Shown: positions 8,127 through 16,683, counted from the first letter of the stretch. The stretch is DNA of 64,000 nt from Salinimicrobium soli (GCF_048323655.1 NZ_JBLUWW010000003.1:310001-374000); one strand, 5' to 3'. A program made the numbers and translations. Notes: generated by a model not told the origin, from the letters alone.

Positions 8127-8375
8127 TTATCTGTCGATAGAACCCAGGACTTTTTGCATGAAGTTGTTTGCCGCATCTTTTTCGGACATACCTTCATCTA
8201 TCATTTTTTGAACTTCAATTGCTCCGCAAATATTGCTGATCAACTCTCCCACCACATCCATTTCTTCATCGGTCACCGAACGGTGATCACAAAAAGATTC
8301 CAAAACTTCTAGAGTGCTTTCAAGAGTCTGTTGATCGTGGTTCTTTTGCAGATGTCTAATTACTGGTAACTTCAT
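8127..8375 (-). CDS. Conserved small protein of unknown function (DUF6952-like), 82 aa
   Basis: The 82-residue acidic protein (KLPVIRHLQKNHDQQTLEST at the start, one Cys in a SNICGAIEVQ segment) resembles a small family found next to thioredoxin and peroxiredoxin genes in flavobacteria; the DUF6952 label is from memory. No membrane segment or catalytic motif is evident, and the predicted structure is helical. Its start overlaps the thioredoxin gene by 20 bases, so the two are almost certainly translated together. The context suggests a role in the thiol peroxide defence pathway, but the function is unknown. Confidence 0.75.
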   Translation of the reverse strand: MKLPVIRHLQKNHDQQTLESTLEVLESFCDHRSVTDEEMDVVGELISNICGAIEVQKMIDEGMSEKDAANNFMQKVLGSIDR

Positions 8376-8667
8376 TAACTAGGTCTTTTAAAAGTTCAAA
8401 TTTATTGGTCTGCACCTGGTTGACCAGGGTACCGTTCCTAAAGGTCGCGAAAGTTGGCAGGTTATCTACCTTAGCCAGCTTTCTTGATTCAGGATATTTT
8501 TCGGCATCAACCAGGAGAAATGTCGCATTTTCATTTTCAGCGGCCAGTTTTTTAAACTTGGGCTTCATCACCCGGCAGTTTCCGCACCAGGAAGCCATAT
8601 ACTGAACAACCACAGTGTCATTTTCGGATACTACTTCCGCTAAATTATCATTCGTCAATTCTCTCAT
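8356..8667 (-). CDS. Thioredoxin-family protein with WCGNC active site
   Basis: The 103-residue cytoplasmic protein has the thioredoxin fold with active site WCGNC (Cys28, Cys31) in place of the standard WCGPC, and the cis-proline region NLPTFATF. Replacing Pro by Asn between the cysteines should change the redox potential, as in other CxxC variants. It sits 13 bases behind the peroxiredoxin gene and overlaps the next small gene by 20 bases. The likely job is to reduce the neighbouring 2-Cys peroxiredoxin. Confidence 0.9.
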   Translation of the reverse strand: MRELTNDNLAEVVSENDTVVVQYMASWCGNCRVMKPKFKKLAAENENATFLLVDAEKYPESRKLAKVDNLPTFATFRNGTLVNQVQTNKFELLKDLVNEVTSN

Positions 8668-8680
8668 AATGATGCTTTTT

Positions 8681-9319
8681 TTAGTTGGCGCTTAAATAAG
8701 TAGCAACACCATCACGGTTGGCGTTCATTGCTTCTTTACCTTCTTCCCAGTTCGCAGGACAAACTTCTCCTTTTTCCTGAACGTGAGTGTAAGCATCGAT
8801 CAAACGGATGAATTCTTTTACGTTTCTTCCTAGGGGCATGTGGTTCACGCTTTCGTGGAAGATGGTACCTTCCTCATCGATAAGGTAAGTAGCGCGGTAA
8901 GTTACGTTGTCACCTTCTACTGTGTAAGTTCCGGTTTCTTCGTTATAAGTCTCGTTCATAATATCCAGAATACCTAGTTGGTTGCTAAGGTTTCTGTTAG
9001 AGTCAGCAAGGATTGGATAGGTAACTCCTTCAATACCTCCCTGATCTTTTGGAGTGTTCAACCATGCAAAGTGAACTTCAGGAGTATCACAAGAAGCTCC
9101 GATCACCATTACGTTTCTTTTTTCAAACTCGTCCATTGCTGCCTGAAAAGCGTGCAGTTCTGTTGGACAAACAAAGGTGAAGTCTTTTGGGTACCAGAAA
9201 AGAAGAACTTTCTTTCCGTTCTTTTGAGCTTCTTCCAGTACATTGATTTTAAAAGTGTCGCCCATTTCATTCATTGCGTTCACTTCCAGGTTTGGAAATT
9301 TTTTTCCTACTAAAGCCAT
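8681..9319 (-). CDS. 2-Cys peroxiredoxin (AhpC/Prx1 type)
   Basis: The 212-residue protein has the peroxidatic Cys51 in KDFTFVCPTE and the resolving Cys187 in EVCPANWEEG, so it is a typical 2-Cys peroxiredoxin. It reduces hydrogen peroxide and organic peroxides in the cytoplasm and forms an intersubunit disulfide that a thioredoxin must reduce. The first gene of a three-gene operon, it is followed by the WCGNC thioredoxin and the 82-residue protein. A TATCTTTG promoter lies 40 bases upstream. Confidence 0.95.
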   Translation of the reverse strand: MALVGKKFPNLEVNAMNEMGDTFKINVLEEAQKNGKKVLLFWYPKDFTFVCPTELHAFQAAMDEFEKRNVMVIGASCDTPEVHFAWLNTPKDQGGIEGVTYPILADSNRNLSNQLGILDIMNETYNEETGTYTVEGDNVTYRATYLIDEEGTIFHESVNHMPLGRNVKEFIRLIDAYTHVQEKGEVCPANWEEGKEAMNANRDGVATYLSAN

Positions 9320-9359
9320 GTAAATTCTATTTTTAGATTATTAAATTCTAATTCGGTTG

Positions 9360-9367
9360 CAAAGATA
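9360..9367 (-). promoter_or_regulatory. -7 box of the peroxiredoxin operon
   Basis: Minus-strand TATCTTTG, an exact fit to TAnnTTTG, 40 bases ahead of the ATG at 9319. The -33 element is not clear. Confidence 0.5.
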
Positions 9368-9462
9368 AAAACTAAGGCAGGACAGAGTATTCCCACAGAT
9401 CTTTAATTTTTATTACATAATAGTTTTTGTCAATATCAAAAGTAAAAAGATATAGAATAAAA

Positions 9463-10956
9463 TTATTGAATCTCTGCAGGCACTGGTTCCGCTGTCACTA
9501 ACCTTCTGATCTTAATATTTAGTGCTGCAAAAAGCAGGGTCATAAAAGGGCTCAGATAATTAAAAATCGCATACACAAAATAAGAAGCAACCGGTACTCC
9601 CAGAACTCCACTGTGGTAAGCTCCACAAGTATTCCATGGAACAAGCACAGAAGTTACAGTCCCTGAATCTTCTAAGGAACGGCTAAGATTTTCTGGGGCC
9701 AGCCCTTTGTCTTTGTAAGCCTTGGCGAACATCTTTCCAGGTACTACAATGGCCAGATATTGATCTGAAGCTGTAGCGTTTAAAGTAATACAACTAACTA
9801 CAGTACTTGCAAAGAGGCCAAAAGTGGTGTGGAAAAGGTTTAGTAATGCCTTACTTATGGTTGCCAAAGCACCTATGGCATCCATAATACCTCCAAATAC
9901 CATAGCGCAAATGATCAACCAAATAGTTCCCAGCATGCCAGACATTCCACCGGAGGAGAAAAGGTCGTTAAGTTGTGTGTTTTCAGTTTCTATGGCTGTT
10001 TCAACGGTAATTGCGTTCATTAATCCACGGTATCCTGCCTCAAAGGTGAGTTCTTTGGCACCTGCCACCGCCATAACCACTTCTGGTTGAAAAATAAGAG
10101 CGGCAACTGCTCCCAGTAATGTTCCGCAGAGAAGGGCAATAAGAGGAGGTGTTTTCTTTACTATCAGGATGATCACCAGAGCAGGTACTACGAAAAGCCA
10201 CCCGTTAATATTAAAGGCGGCATCAATAGAGGTGAGAATTGAAGCAGTGTCTGTTGCGCCTGCCGGTTCTATGGAAAACCCTAGAATTATGAAAACGATG
10301 AGTGTTACAATTATAGTGGGAACAGTAGTAAGGGTCATGTACCTGATGTGTGTAAAAAGATCTGTTCCTGCCATAGCCGGGGCAAGGTTGGTGGTATCAC
10401 TAAGGGGGGACATTTTATCTCCAAAGTAGGCTCCAGATAATATTGCTCCTGCAGTCATTCCTAAAGAAATCCCCAGAGCATCGGCAATACCTATTAAGGC
10501 TATACCCACTGTGGCAGATGTGGTCCAGCTGCTACCGGTGGCCACTGAGATCACCGAGCAGATCACGACTGTAGCGGCCAAAAATATGGTAGGATTCAGG
10601 ATCTGAAGTCCGTAATAGATCATTGTTGGAATGATCCCGCTAATGAGCCAGGTCCCGGCCAGAGAGCCAACCATAAGTAGGATGAGGATCGCGCCGGTGG
10701 TAGATTTCACATTGAGAGCCACCTCTTCGATCATCAGGTCAAATGAAACTTTATTAAAGATCCCGACAATTGCTGCTACCGCTGCACCAAGTAAAAGAAT
10801 GAATTGGTTAGAACCACTGAGGGCATCATCTCCATATACAAAAACATTATAGGCGAGCATCCCTATCAGCGCAAAAACCGGAAAGAGTGCTTCCCAGATA
10901 TTTAGCTCCTTATTTACAACAATTTCAGTGTCTTTGATAAAGTTTTCATCTTCCAT
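9463..10956 (-). CDS. nhaC: Na+/H+ antiporter, NhaC family
   Basis: The 497-residue polytopic membrane protein has about a dozen hydrophobic segments and the NhaC-type stretches GSSWTTSATVGIALIGIADALGI, AYFGDKMSPLSDTTNLAPAM and a C-terminal VPWNTCGAYHSGVLGV. It exchanges cytoplasmic sodium for protons, which fits a marine or saline habitat. It is a single-gene unit on the minus strand. A broader NhaC-type role, such as malate/Na lactate exchange, cannot be excluded. Confidence 0.88.
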   Translation of the reverse strand: MEDENFIKDTEIVVNKELNIWEALFPVFALIGMLAYNVFVYGDDALSGSNQFILLLGAAVAAIVGIFNKVSFDLMIEEVALNVKSTTGAILILLMVGSLAGTWLISGIIPTMIYYGLQILNPTIFLAATVVICSVISVATGSSWTTSATVGIALIGIADALGISLGMTAGAILSGAYFGDKMSPLSDTTNLAPAMAGTDLFTHIRYMTLTTVPTIIVTLIVFIILGFSIEPAGATDTASILTSIDAAFNINGWLFVVPALVIILIVKKTPPLIALLCGTLLGAVAALIFQPEVVMAVAGAKELTFEAGYRGLMNAITVETAIETENTQLNDLFSSGGMSGMLGTIWLIICAMVFGGIMDAIGALATISKALLNLFHTTFGLFASTVVSCITLNATASDQYLAIVVPGKMFAKAYKDKGLAPENLSRSLEDSGTVTSVLVPWNTCGAYHSGVLGVPVASYFVYAIFNYLSPFMTLLFAALNIKIRRLVTAEPVPAEIQ

Positions 10957-11110
10957 TTACAAGGGGGGTATAATTTTCAGCCTGTAATGTTACGGTTTTT
11001 TAAGAAAAGTTAAAAGTTGAGACTTTAAAGATTGGTCCTGCTGTTCCATTTTAAACAACTTTGTGAAAAATGAAAAGTTTTTAGCTCCCGAAAAAGTATT
11101 GAAAACAAAA

Positions 11111-11140
11111 AAGGCGCAAAACTGATTAGTCCTGCGCCTT
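11111..11140 (-). terminator. Terminator of deoC-deoD
   Basis: An 8-bp inverted repeat (AAGGCGCA / TGCGCCTT) with a 14-base loop is followed on the minus strand by a T-rich run. It lies 22 bases after the deoD stop. Confidence 0.75.
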
Positions 11141-11162
11141 GGTTTTAAATGCTTTTAAGTGA

Positions 11163-11861
11163 TTATCCTAATTCCAATGCAATTTCAACCATTTCTTTAA
11201 AAGTGGTTTCCCGATCTTGGGTAGTGGTTTTCTCTCCGGTAACTAGAGAGTCTGAAATAGTTAGTAGAGAAAGAGCATTGACGTTATGTTTGGCCGCGAT
11301 TGTGTATAAACCTGAGGTTTCCATTTCTACACACAAAACTCCAAATTTGGACCAGAGTTGGTATGACTCAAACTCATCTGCATAAAACTCATCACTGGTA
11401 AGCACATTTCCGGCTTTTACTTCAATTCCTTTTTCTTTTGCAAGGTTGATAGCCTGCTGAAATAATCCGAAGTTGGCGGTAGGAGCAAAGTCGGCTCCCT
11501 GAAACCGTGCCTGGTTGATCCCTGAAGTAGAGGAAGCAGCCATGGCAATAACAATGTCACGCAGCTTGACGGATTTCTGGTACGAACCGGCGCTACCCAC
11601 CCTAATCAGGTTCTTTACATTGTACTCATTAATGAGTTCATGGGCATAGATGGAAATGGAAGGCACTCCCATTCCTGTTCCCTGTACCGAAATTCTTTTT
11701 CCTTTATAAGTTCCGGTATAACCAAACATGTTACGAACTTTGTTGTAACACTGAATGTCCTCAAGGTAAGTTTCTGCGATCCATTTTGCTCGGAGTGGAT
11801 CTCCCGGTAATAAAACTGTTTCTGCAATTTCCCCTTTTTGGGCCTCTATATGAATACTCAT
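11163..11861 (-). CDS. deoD: Purine-nucleoside phosphorylase (DeoD type)
   Basis: The 232-residue protein matches the hexameric DeoD family: LLPGDPLRAKWIAETYL (phosphate-binding region near residues 17-33), RVGSAGSYQ, the nucleoside-binding VEMETSGLY and SDSLVTGE with the catalytic aspartate. It splits purine (deoxy)nucleosides with phosphate to free base and (deoxy)ribose 1-phosphate. Its start overlaps the end of deoC by four bases (ATGA type), so the two form a coupled nucleoside salvage operon, with deoC first. Confidence 0.95.
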   Translation of the reverse strand: MSIHIEAQKGEIAETVLLPGDPLRAKWIAETYLEDIQCYNKVRNMFGYTGTYKGKRISVQGTGMGVPSISIYAHELINEYNVKNLIRVGSAGSYQKSVKLRDIVIAMAASSTSGINQARFQGADFAPTANFGLFQQAINLAKEKGIEVKAGNVLTSDEFYADEFESYQLWSKFGVLCVEMETSGLYTIAAKHNVNALSLLTISDSLVTGEKTTTQDRETTFKEMVEIALELG

Positions 11862-12511
11862 TTTTTTAATTCCTTTACTATTGATACTCCTGAAGAAGTT
11901 CCTATTCTAGCTACTCCTGCTTCTATATAAGACAATGCGGTGTCCAGATTCTTTATGCCTCCCGAGGCTTTAATTTTAGCCTGCCCATTAACAGCTTTCT
12001 TCATTACCTCAATATTCTCCATTCTTGCTCCGTCAGTTCCAAAACCGGTGGAGGTCTTGACAAAATCGGCCTTGGCTTTTACAGCCAGTTCACTTGCAAG
12101 AGTGATCTCCTGTGGCGTCAAATAACAGGTTTCGATAATTACTTTTAGAACCCGGTCTCCCACAGCGCTTTTTATAGCAGCGATCTCTTCTTCTACTTTT
12201 TTATAATTTTTCGACTTTAATTCCCCAATATTGATCACCATATCAATTTCTTCAGCTCCGTCTTTAAGGGCTTGCTCTGTTTCAAAGACTTTAGCTTCTG
12301 TAGACATGGCTCCTAGAGGAAAACCGACTACCGCACATACTTTTACATCAGAACCTTCAAGGTTTTTCTTGGCAAGCGGAACATAGCAGCTGTTAACACA
12401 AACCGAGAAAAATGAATATTCCCGGGCTTCTTTGCAAAGCTCCAGTATATCATCTTCGGTTGCGGTAGCTTTTAGAATGGTATGGTCAATAAATTTGTTG
12501 ATCTCTATCAT
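11858..12511 (-). CDS. deoC: Deoxyribose-phosphate aldolase
   Basis: The 217-residue protein is a class I aldolase with the Schiff-base lysine in FVKTSTGFG (Lys152) and the second lysine in KASGGIK (Lys181). It converts 2-deoxyribose 5-phosphate to glyceraldehyde 3-phosphate and acetaldehyde. It is the first gene of the deoC-deoD unit. The phosphopentomutase that would connect the two steps is not in the window. Confidence 0.95.
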   Translation of the reverse strand: MIEINKFIDHTILKATATEDDILELCKEAREYSFFSVCVNSCYVPLAKKNLEGSDVKVCAVVGFPLGAMSTEAKVFETEQALKDGAEEIDMVINIGELKSKNYKKVEEEIAAIKSAVGDRVLKVIIETCYLTPQEITLASELAVKAKADFVKTSTGFGTDGARMENIEVMKKAVNGQAKIKASGGIKNLDTALSYIEAGVARIGTSSGVSIVKELKK

Positions 12512-12663
12512 AGATGATTAGTTTTTTGCAAAAATCTGAAAAGAAATTTTTCCTTAAAATGACTGCGGTCACTAAAGGTTGTTCCCAGCCTTCAAAAGGC
12601 CAAAACCCCACAAATATACAGATTCACACTAGCTTTTCCTGAATTTTCAGAAAAAAGAGAAGG

Positions 12664-12684
12664 TCCAAAAATGTCATTTTTGGA
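12664..12684 (-). terminator. A/T-stem hairpin behind the PLP enzyme gene
   Basis: An inverted repeat CCAAAAATG-T-CATTTTTGG, extended by one more T-A pair, lies 92 bases behind the stop of the PLP-enzyme gene, with a C/T-rich run following on the minus strand. It is one of several near-identical hairpins in the window. Confidence 0.45.
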
Positions 12685-12776
12685 AGTGCTTGTTACTACT
12701 CCACATCAGATCAGAATTTTACCCTTTCGGGAGCACTTCGGATTTTAACATTTTTGAACCTTCGAAAAATGATCTT

Positions 12777-13976
12777 CTAAAGAACGCCTACTTCTTTCAT
12801 GCAGGCTTTCATCATGTTGTAGGTTCTTTCGATGTCGTTGTCAAGACCAATCGAAAAACGGATTATTCCTTCTGTCAATCCCATTTCTTTTTGCTCTTCT
12901 TCAGGGATTTCCGAAGAAGTAGAAGTTCCGGGAGCACTGAAGAGAGTTTTGTAAAATCCGAGGCTAACTGCGAGGTAACCGAGATTTTTCTGTTGCATCA
13001 GTTCCATTAACTCATTGGCTTTGTCAAGACTGCCAGCATCTACGACTAACATTCCGCCGAATCCATACTCCTCATTCATCATGCTCTTGTACAGCTCGTG
13101 GCTCGGGTGGCTTTTAAGCCCTGGGTAAACAGTCCTTAGACCATCTGCTTCGAATTTTTCAGCGAGGTAAAGTGCATTTCTACTGTGTTGCTTGATCCTT
13201 ATGTGCAAAGTGCGCAGGTTTTTTAGAATAGATGCAGCACGCATACTGTCCATGGTTGGACCCAGCAGCATGTTAGCTCCATCATTCACACTCCTTAACT
13301 CATTAATGAATTCCTGGCTTGCACAGGTCACTCCGCCAACAGTATCACTGCTACCGTTAATGAACTTTGTAAGACTGTGTATCACAACATCGGCACCCAT
13401 TTTTGCCGGTGAAATGGCAAGTGGAGAGAAGGTATTGTCTACCACCAGTTTAAGGTTGTGTTTTTTAGCAATTTTTGAAAGTGCAGGAATGTCTGCCACT
13501 TCCAGTAATGGATTGCTCACTACTTCACAATAAAGGACTTTTGTCTCCGCAGTAATAGCTGCTTCCACTTTTTCCAGGTCGGTGATATCAACAAATGATG
13601 TGTTGATGTTGAGACGAGGCGCGAAATTTTTCAGGAAAGCATAAGTTCCACCATAAATTGTGCGGCTGGAAACGATATGGTCTCCGGCCATACACAGCTG
13701 CAGAAGAACAGGGGTAATTGCTCCCATTCCGCTGGCCGCGACATTAGCGGCTTCAGTTCCTTCCATGGCTGCTAAAGCCTCTCCTAAATAGAGATTAGAA
13801 GGGGAGGAGTGGCGGGAATAGAGGTAACAACCTTCAGCGTTCCCTTCGAAAGTGTCGAACATGGTCTTGGCTGAAAGAAAGGTGTAAGTTGAAGAATCTG
13901 AAATACTTGGGTTTACACCTCCGAATTCTCCGAAGTACTGTAAATCCTGAATATGATCTGCAGGTTTAAAATCCAT
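12777..13976 (-). CDS. Trans-sulfuration PLP enzyme (methionine gamma-lyase / cystathionine gamma-synthase family)
   Basis: The 399-residue protein is a Cys/Met-metabolism PLP enzyme: SRHSSPSNLYLGEALAAMEG, the cofactor aspartate in VVDNTFSP (Asp180) and the Schiff-base lysine in HSLTKFINGSSD (Lys204). Family members cleave or build C-S bonds of methionine, cystathionine or homocysteine; the exact reaction cannot be fixed, although a gamma-lyase role is plausible beside an Lrp/AsnC regulator. It is divergent from that regulator with 156 bases between them, an arrangement that usually signals direct control. Confidence 0.85.
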   Translation of the reverse strand: MDFKPADHIQDLQYFGEFGGVNPSISDSSTYTFLSAKTMFDTFEGNAEGCYLYSRHSSPSNLYLGEALAAMEGTEAANVAASGMGAITPVLLQLCMAGDHIVSSRTIYGGTYAFLKNFAPRLNINTSFVDITDLEKVEAAITAETKVLYCEVVSNPLLEVADIPALSKIAKKHNLKLVVDNTFSPLAISPAKMGADVVIHSLTKFINGSSDTVGGVTCASQEFINELRSVNDGANMLLGPTMDSMRAASILKNLRTLHIRIKQHSRNALYLAEKFEADGLRTVYPGLKSHPSHELYKSMMNEEYGFGGMLVVDAGSLDKANELMELMQQKNLGYLAVSLGFYKTLFSAPGTSTSSEIPEEEQKEMGLTEGIIRFSIGLDNDIERTYNMMKACMKEVGVL

Positions 13977-14077
13977 TTTGTAGCTATTATAGTTTCTTCA
14001 AATTAAAGCTTAATCAGAAAGAAAATCAACAGGAAGGCATAAATAGAGTAAATTTTATTGTCAATTGTTTATTATTT

Positions 14078-14090
14078 AGATTTTAAATCT
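14078..14090. promoter_or_regulatory. Perfect palindrome between the PLP enzyme and Lrp-type genes
   Basis: AGATTT-T-AAATCT is a 13-base palindrome in the divergent intergenic region, 43 bases ahead of the regulator ATG. Lrp/AsnC proteins bind A/T-rich dyads, so it is a candidate operator. Its low complexity means chance is possible. Confidence 0.35.
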
Positions 14091-14132
14091 TTTACCTTCG
14101 GAAAATGAATTCTAAAAAAGAAAATTTTTCAG

Positions 14133-14600
14133 ATGAACCTGGATGCTACAGATAAAAAATTACTCTCTCTGCTTCAGGGAGACAGCAAAAGAACGAACAA
14201 GGAACTTGCAGGTAAATTGAACCTTTCGGTAACTGCAGTTTTTGAAAGGATCAGAAAACTTGAAAAGGCCGGAGTGATCTCAAAATACGTTGCCCTCGTA
14301 AAACCCGAAAAAGTAGACCGGTCTTTTACCGCTTTTTGCCAGATCAAACTTGTGCAACATACCAAGAGCAATGTAACTCGTTTTGAGGCGCAGGTAACCG
14401 GACTAAAGGAGGTGTTGGAAGTCTTCCATGTGAGTGGCGAGTACGATTATATTTTAAAGGTCATGGTAAAGGACATGCAGGCTTACCGCGAATTTATGCT
14501 CAACAAACTCACGGCTTTAGATCATATTGGAAGTACTCAAAGCACCTTTGTGATAAGTCCGGTGAAGAACACTTCGGCCATAAGTATGGATCTGGATTAA
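14133..14600 (+). CDS. Lrp/AsnC-family transcriptional regulator
   Basis: The 155-residue protein has an N-terminal helix-turn-helix (LDATDKKLLSLLQGDSKRTN through RIRKLEKAGVI, residues 2-48) and a C-terminal RAM ligand-binding domain (VLEVFHVSGEYDYILKVMVKD). Such proteins sense amino acids and control their metabolism, usually as octamers. The divergent PLP enzyme gene is the obvious target. lpdA follows 84 bases downstream with its own promoter. Confidence 0.92.
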   Translation: MNLDATDKKLLSLLQGDSKRTNKELAGKLNLSVTAVFERIRKLEKAGVISKYVALVKPEKVDRSFTAFCQIKLVQHTKSNVTRFEAQVTGLKEVLEVFHVSGEYDYILKVMVKDMQAYREFMLNKLTALDHIGSTQSTFVISPVKNTSAISMDLD

Positions 14601-14639
14601 GCCGGTTGCCATACTTTTTTCCATTGTCATTAATAGTCG

Positions 14640-14647
14640 TACTTTTG
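14640..14647 (+). promoter_or_regulatory. -7 box of lpdA
   Basis: TACTTTTG fits TAnnTTTG and lies 37 bases before the lpdA ATG. No TTG is found at the standard -33 spacing. Confidence 0.4.
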
Positions 14648-14684
14648 TTTTTCCATATTCAAAAAACACATTAAAACCATATTT

Positions 14685-16091
14685 ATGAGCACATACGATG
14701 TTGCTGTCATAGGTTCAGGCCCCGGTGGCTATGTGGCTGCTATACGCTGCGCCCAGTTGGGAATGAAAACCGTACTTATTGAAAAATACGCTTCTCTTGG
14801 AGGAACATGCCTTAACGTAGGTTGTATTCCAAGTAAAGCTTTACTCGATTCTTCTCACCATTATTATGACGCGATCAGTCATTTTGAGGAACACGGAATT
14901 GAAATTCCGGGAGAGGTAAAACTCAATCTTCAAAAAATGATCGAGCGTAAACAGTCGGTAGTTAATCAGACCGTTGACGGGATCAACTTTTTGATGAAAA
15001 AGAACAAGATCGATGTTCTGCAGGGAGTAGCTTCATTTAAGGATGCAACACATATCAACATTGATAAGGCTGAAGGAGAAGCTGAAACCATAGATGCAAA
15101 AAATACCATTATTGCCACTGGATCCAAGCCATCCACTCTTCCGTTCATCAAGATCGATAAAGAGAGGATCATTACCTCTACTGAAGCTTTAAAACTGAAG
15201 GAAGTGCCTAAACACCTTTTAGTGATTGGCGGCGGAGTTATAGGTCTTGAATTAGGGCAGGTATACCGCAGGCTGGGAGCAGAGGTTTCAGTAGTAGAAT
15301 ACATGGATCGCATTATCCCAACTATGGATGCAGCTCTTTCGAAAGAGCTTACCAAGAGTCTGAAGAAGCAAGGTGTGAAATTCTTTGTTTCTCACAAAGT
15401 TGGTGCAGTTGAACGCCAAGGAGATGAGGTAATTATTAAGGCTGAGGATAAAAAAGGAAATTCTGTAGAGTTCAAGGGAGATTATTGTTTAGTCTCTGTG
15501 GGGAGAAGGCCTTATACCGAAGGTCTTAATGCTGATGCTGCCGGTGTAAAGGTGGACGACCGCGGAATGATCGAGGTGAATGAGAATCTTCAAACTTCTG
15601 TGAAGAATATTTACGCAATTGGTGATGTGGTAAAAGGCCCGATGCTGGCTCATAAGGCTTCGGAAGAGGGTACTTTTGCTGCGGAAGTGATCGCAGGTCA
15701 AAAACCCCACATCAATTACAACCTTATTCCCGGAGTGGTTTATACATGGCCGGAAGTTGCTGCAGTAGGTAAGACCGAAGAGCAACTGAAGGAAGAGGGA
15801 GTAAAATACAAAGAAGGAAAATTCCCTATGCGCGCTTTGGGACGCTCACGTGCCAGTGGTGACATCGACGGAATGGTGAAGATCCTATCTCATGCTGAAA
15901 CAGACGAGGTGCTGGGAGTACACATGATAGGTGCACGGGTAGCCGATCTTATCGCTGAAGCAGTGACTGCAATGGAATTCAGGGCTTCTGCTGAAGATAT
16001 TTCCAGAATGAGTCACGCTCACCCAACCTATGCGGAAGCAGTAAAAGAAGCTGCTTTAGATGCTACAGACAACCGACCTATTCATATGTAG
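14685..16091 (+). CDS. lpdA: Dihydrolipoyl dehydrogenase (E3)
   Basis: The 468-residue flavoprotein has the FAD-binding GSGPGG (10-15), the redox-active disulfide GGTCLNVGC (Cys42, Cys47), the NAD-binding GGGVIGLE and the C-terminal HAHPTYAEAVKEA with the His-Glu pair of the active site. It reoxidises lipoyl groups of the pyruvate and 2-oxoglutarate dehydrogenase complexes or the glycine cleavage system, producing NADH. It is encoded alone, away from E1/E2 genes, which is common in flavobacteria. Confidence 0.96.
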   Translation: MSTYDVAVIGSGPGGYVAAIRCAQLGMKTVLIEKYASLGGTCLNVGCIPSKALLDSSHHYYDAISHFEEHGIEIPGEVKLNLQKMIERKQSVVNQTVDGINFLMKKNKIDVLQGVASFKDATHINIDKAEGEAETIDAKNTIIATGSKPSTLPFIKIDKERIITSTEALKLKEVPKHLLVIGGGVIGLELGQVYRRLGAEVSVVEYMDRIIPTMDAALSKELTKSLKKQGVKFFVSHKVGAVERQGDEVIIKAEDKKGNSVEFKGDYCLVSVGRRPYTEGLNADAAGVKVDDRGMIEVNENLQTSVKNIYAIGDVVKGPMLAHKASEEGTFAAEVIAGQKPHINYNLIPGVVYTWPEVAAVGKTEEQLKEEGVKYKEGKFPMRALGRSRASGDIDGMVKILSHAETDEVLGVHMIGARVADLIAEAVTAMEFRASAEDISRMSHAHPTYAEAVKEAALDATDNRPIHM

Positions 16092-16112
16092 GTTTAGATT
16101 ATTCTGATATAA

Positions 16113-16155
16113 AAATACCGCTCAAAAATGACATTTTTGGGGCGGTATTTTTTTT
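16113..16155 (+). terminator. Terminator of lpdA
   Basis: ATACCGC pairs with GCGGTAT, enclosing an inner CAAAAATG/CATTTTTG stem, and is followed by eight T residues. The long hairpin has one bulge. Confidence 0.85.
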
Positions 16156-16219
16156 GAGGAATTTTAAAAATCCTGCCAATCCTTTCACTACTTTTATTTA
16201 AAGCAAAATACTTTAGAAA

Positions 16220-16327
16220 ATGTCGAAAGAGAAATCGCCTTCAAAAAATTCTGCTAAGAAAGAGCCTGTGCTCAGCTTAAAAGAGAAGCGTGCTGCCAAA
16301 GCCGCCAAAAAGAAAAACAGGACATAA
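16220..16327 (+). CDS. Small basic protein, 35 aa, unknown function
   Basis: ATG at 16220 opens 35 codons coding for a Lys/Ala/Ser-rich peptide (SKEKSPSKNSAKKEPVLSLK then EKRAAKAAKKKNRT). It has no hydrophobic segment and a strong positive charge, so nucleic-acid or ribosome contact is conceivable. A strong terminator follows 23 bases after its stop and the lpdA terminator precedes it, so it is a self-contained transcription unit, which supports a real gene. The function is unknown. Confidence 0.6.
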   Translation: MSKEKSPSKNSAKKEPVLSLKEKRAAKAAKKKNRT

Positions 16328-16350
16328 TTGGTTCTGCATCCTAAACATCA

Positions 16351-16375
16351 AAGGCTGTCAAAAGACAGCCTTTTT
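16351..16375 (+). terminator. Terminator behind the 35-aa gene
   Basis: A 9-bp stem (AAGGCTGTC / GACAGCCTT) with an AAAA loop is followed by T residues. Confidence 0.8.
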
Positions 16376-16395
16376 GTAGGATATTTTGATTGCAT

Positions 16396-16683
16396 CTACT
16401 CTTCGTCTGCAACAAATTTGAAGAAACGACTTTCGCCACCATCTGAGGTTTCCTCCTGATAGAGGAACTGAAGGTCATTACTATCAAAGATATCAAAGAA
16501 TTCGTCCCACGAGATATTCTTGAGATTATCTTCGGCATACCCGGGGAAGTTTATCCGTAATAGCCCACCTCCTTTTTCACTGTTACTGGTGCTTTCAACT
16601 ACTGCCGGTTTACCATCCCTGGCTTCGACCCACTCCCTAATCTTTTTGTGATCTTTTGTGGTTTTTGAATCTGATTCTGACAT
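16396..16683 (-). CDS. Conserved short flavobacterial protein, often mislabelled as glucan branching enzyme
   Basis: The 95-residue acidic protein (from the ATG at 16683; an in-frame ATG at 16710 would add nine residues) contains HKKIREWVEARDGKPAVVES, LRINFPGYAEDNLKNISWDE and FFDIFDSNDLQFLYQE. I recognise this as a small family that databases frequently name 1,4-alpha-glucan branching enzyme, although it has none of the GH13 catalytic motifs and is far too short. The WVExRDGKPA start is shared with a family of unknown function. It is convergent with the 35-aa gene, with no operon partner. Confidence 0.7.
   Translation of the reverse strand: MSESDSKTTKDHKKIREWVEARDGKPAVVESTSNSEKGGGLLRINFPGYAEDNLKNISWDEFFDIFDSNDLQFLYQEETSDGGESRFFKFVADEE

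Noticed and set aside
14104..14154. ATG-initiated 16-codon frame ahead of the Lrp-type gene
   Set aside because: It is out of frame, very short, and has no coding character.
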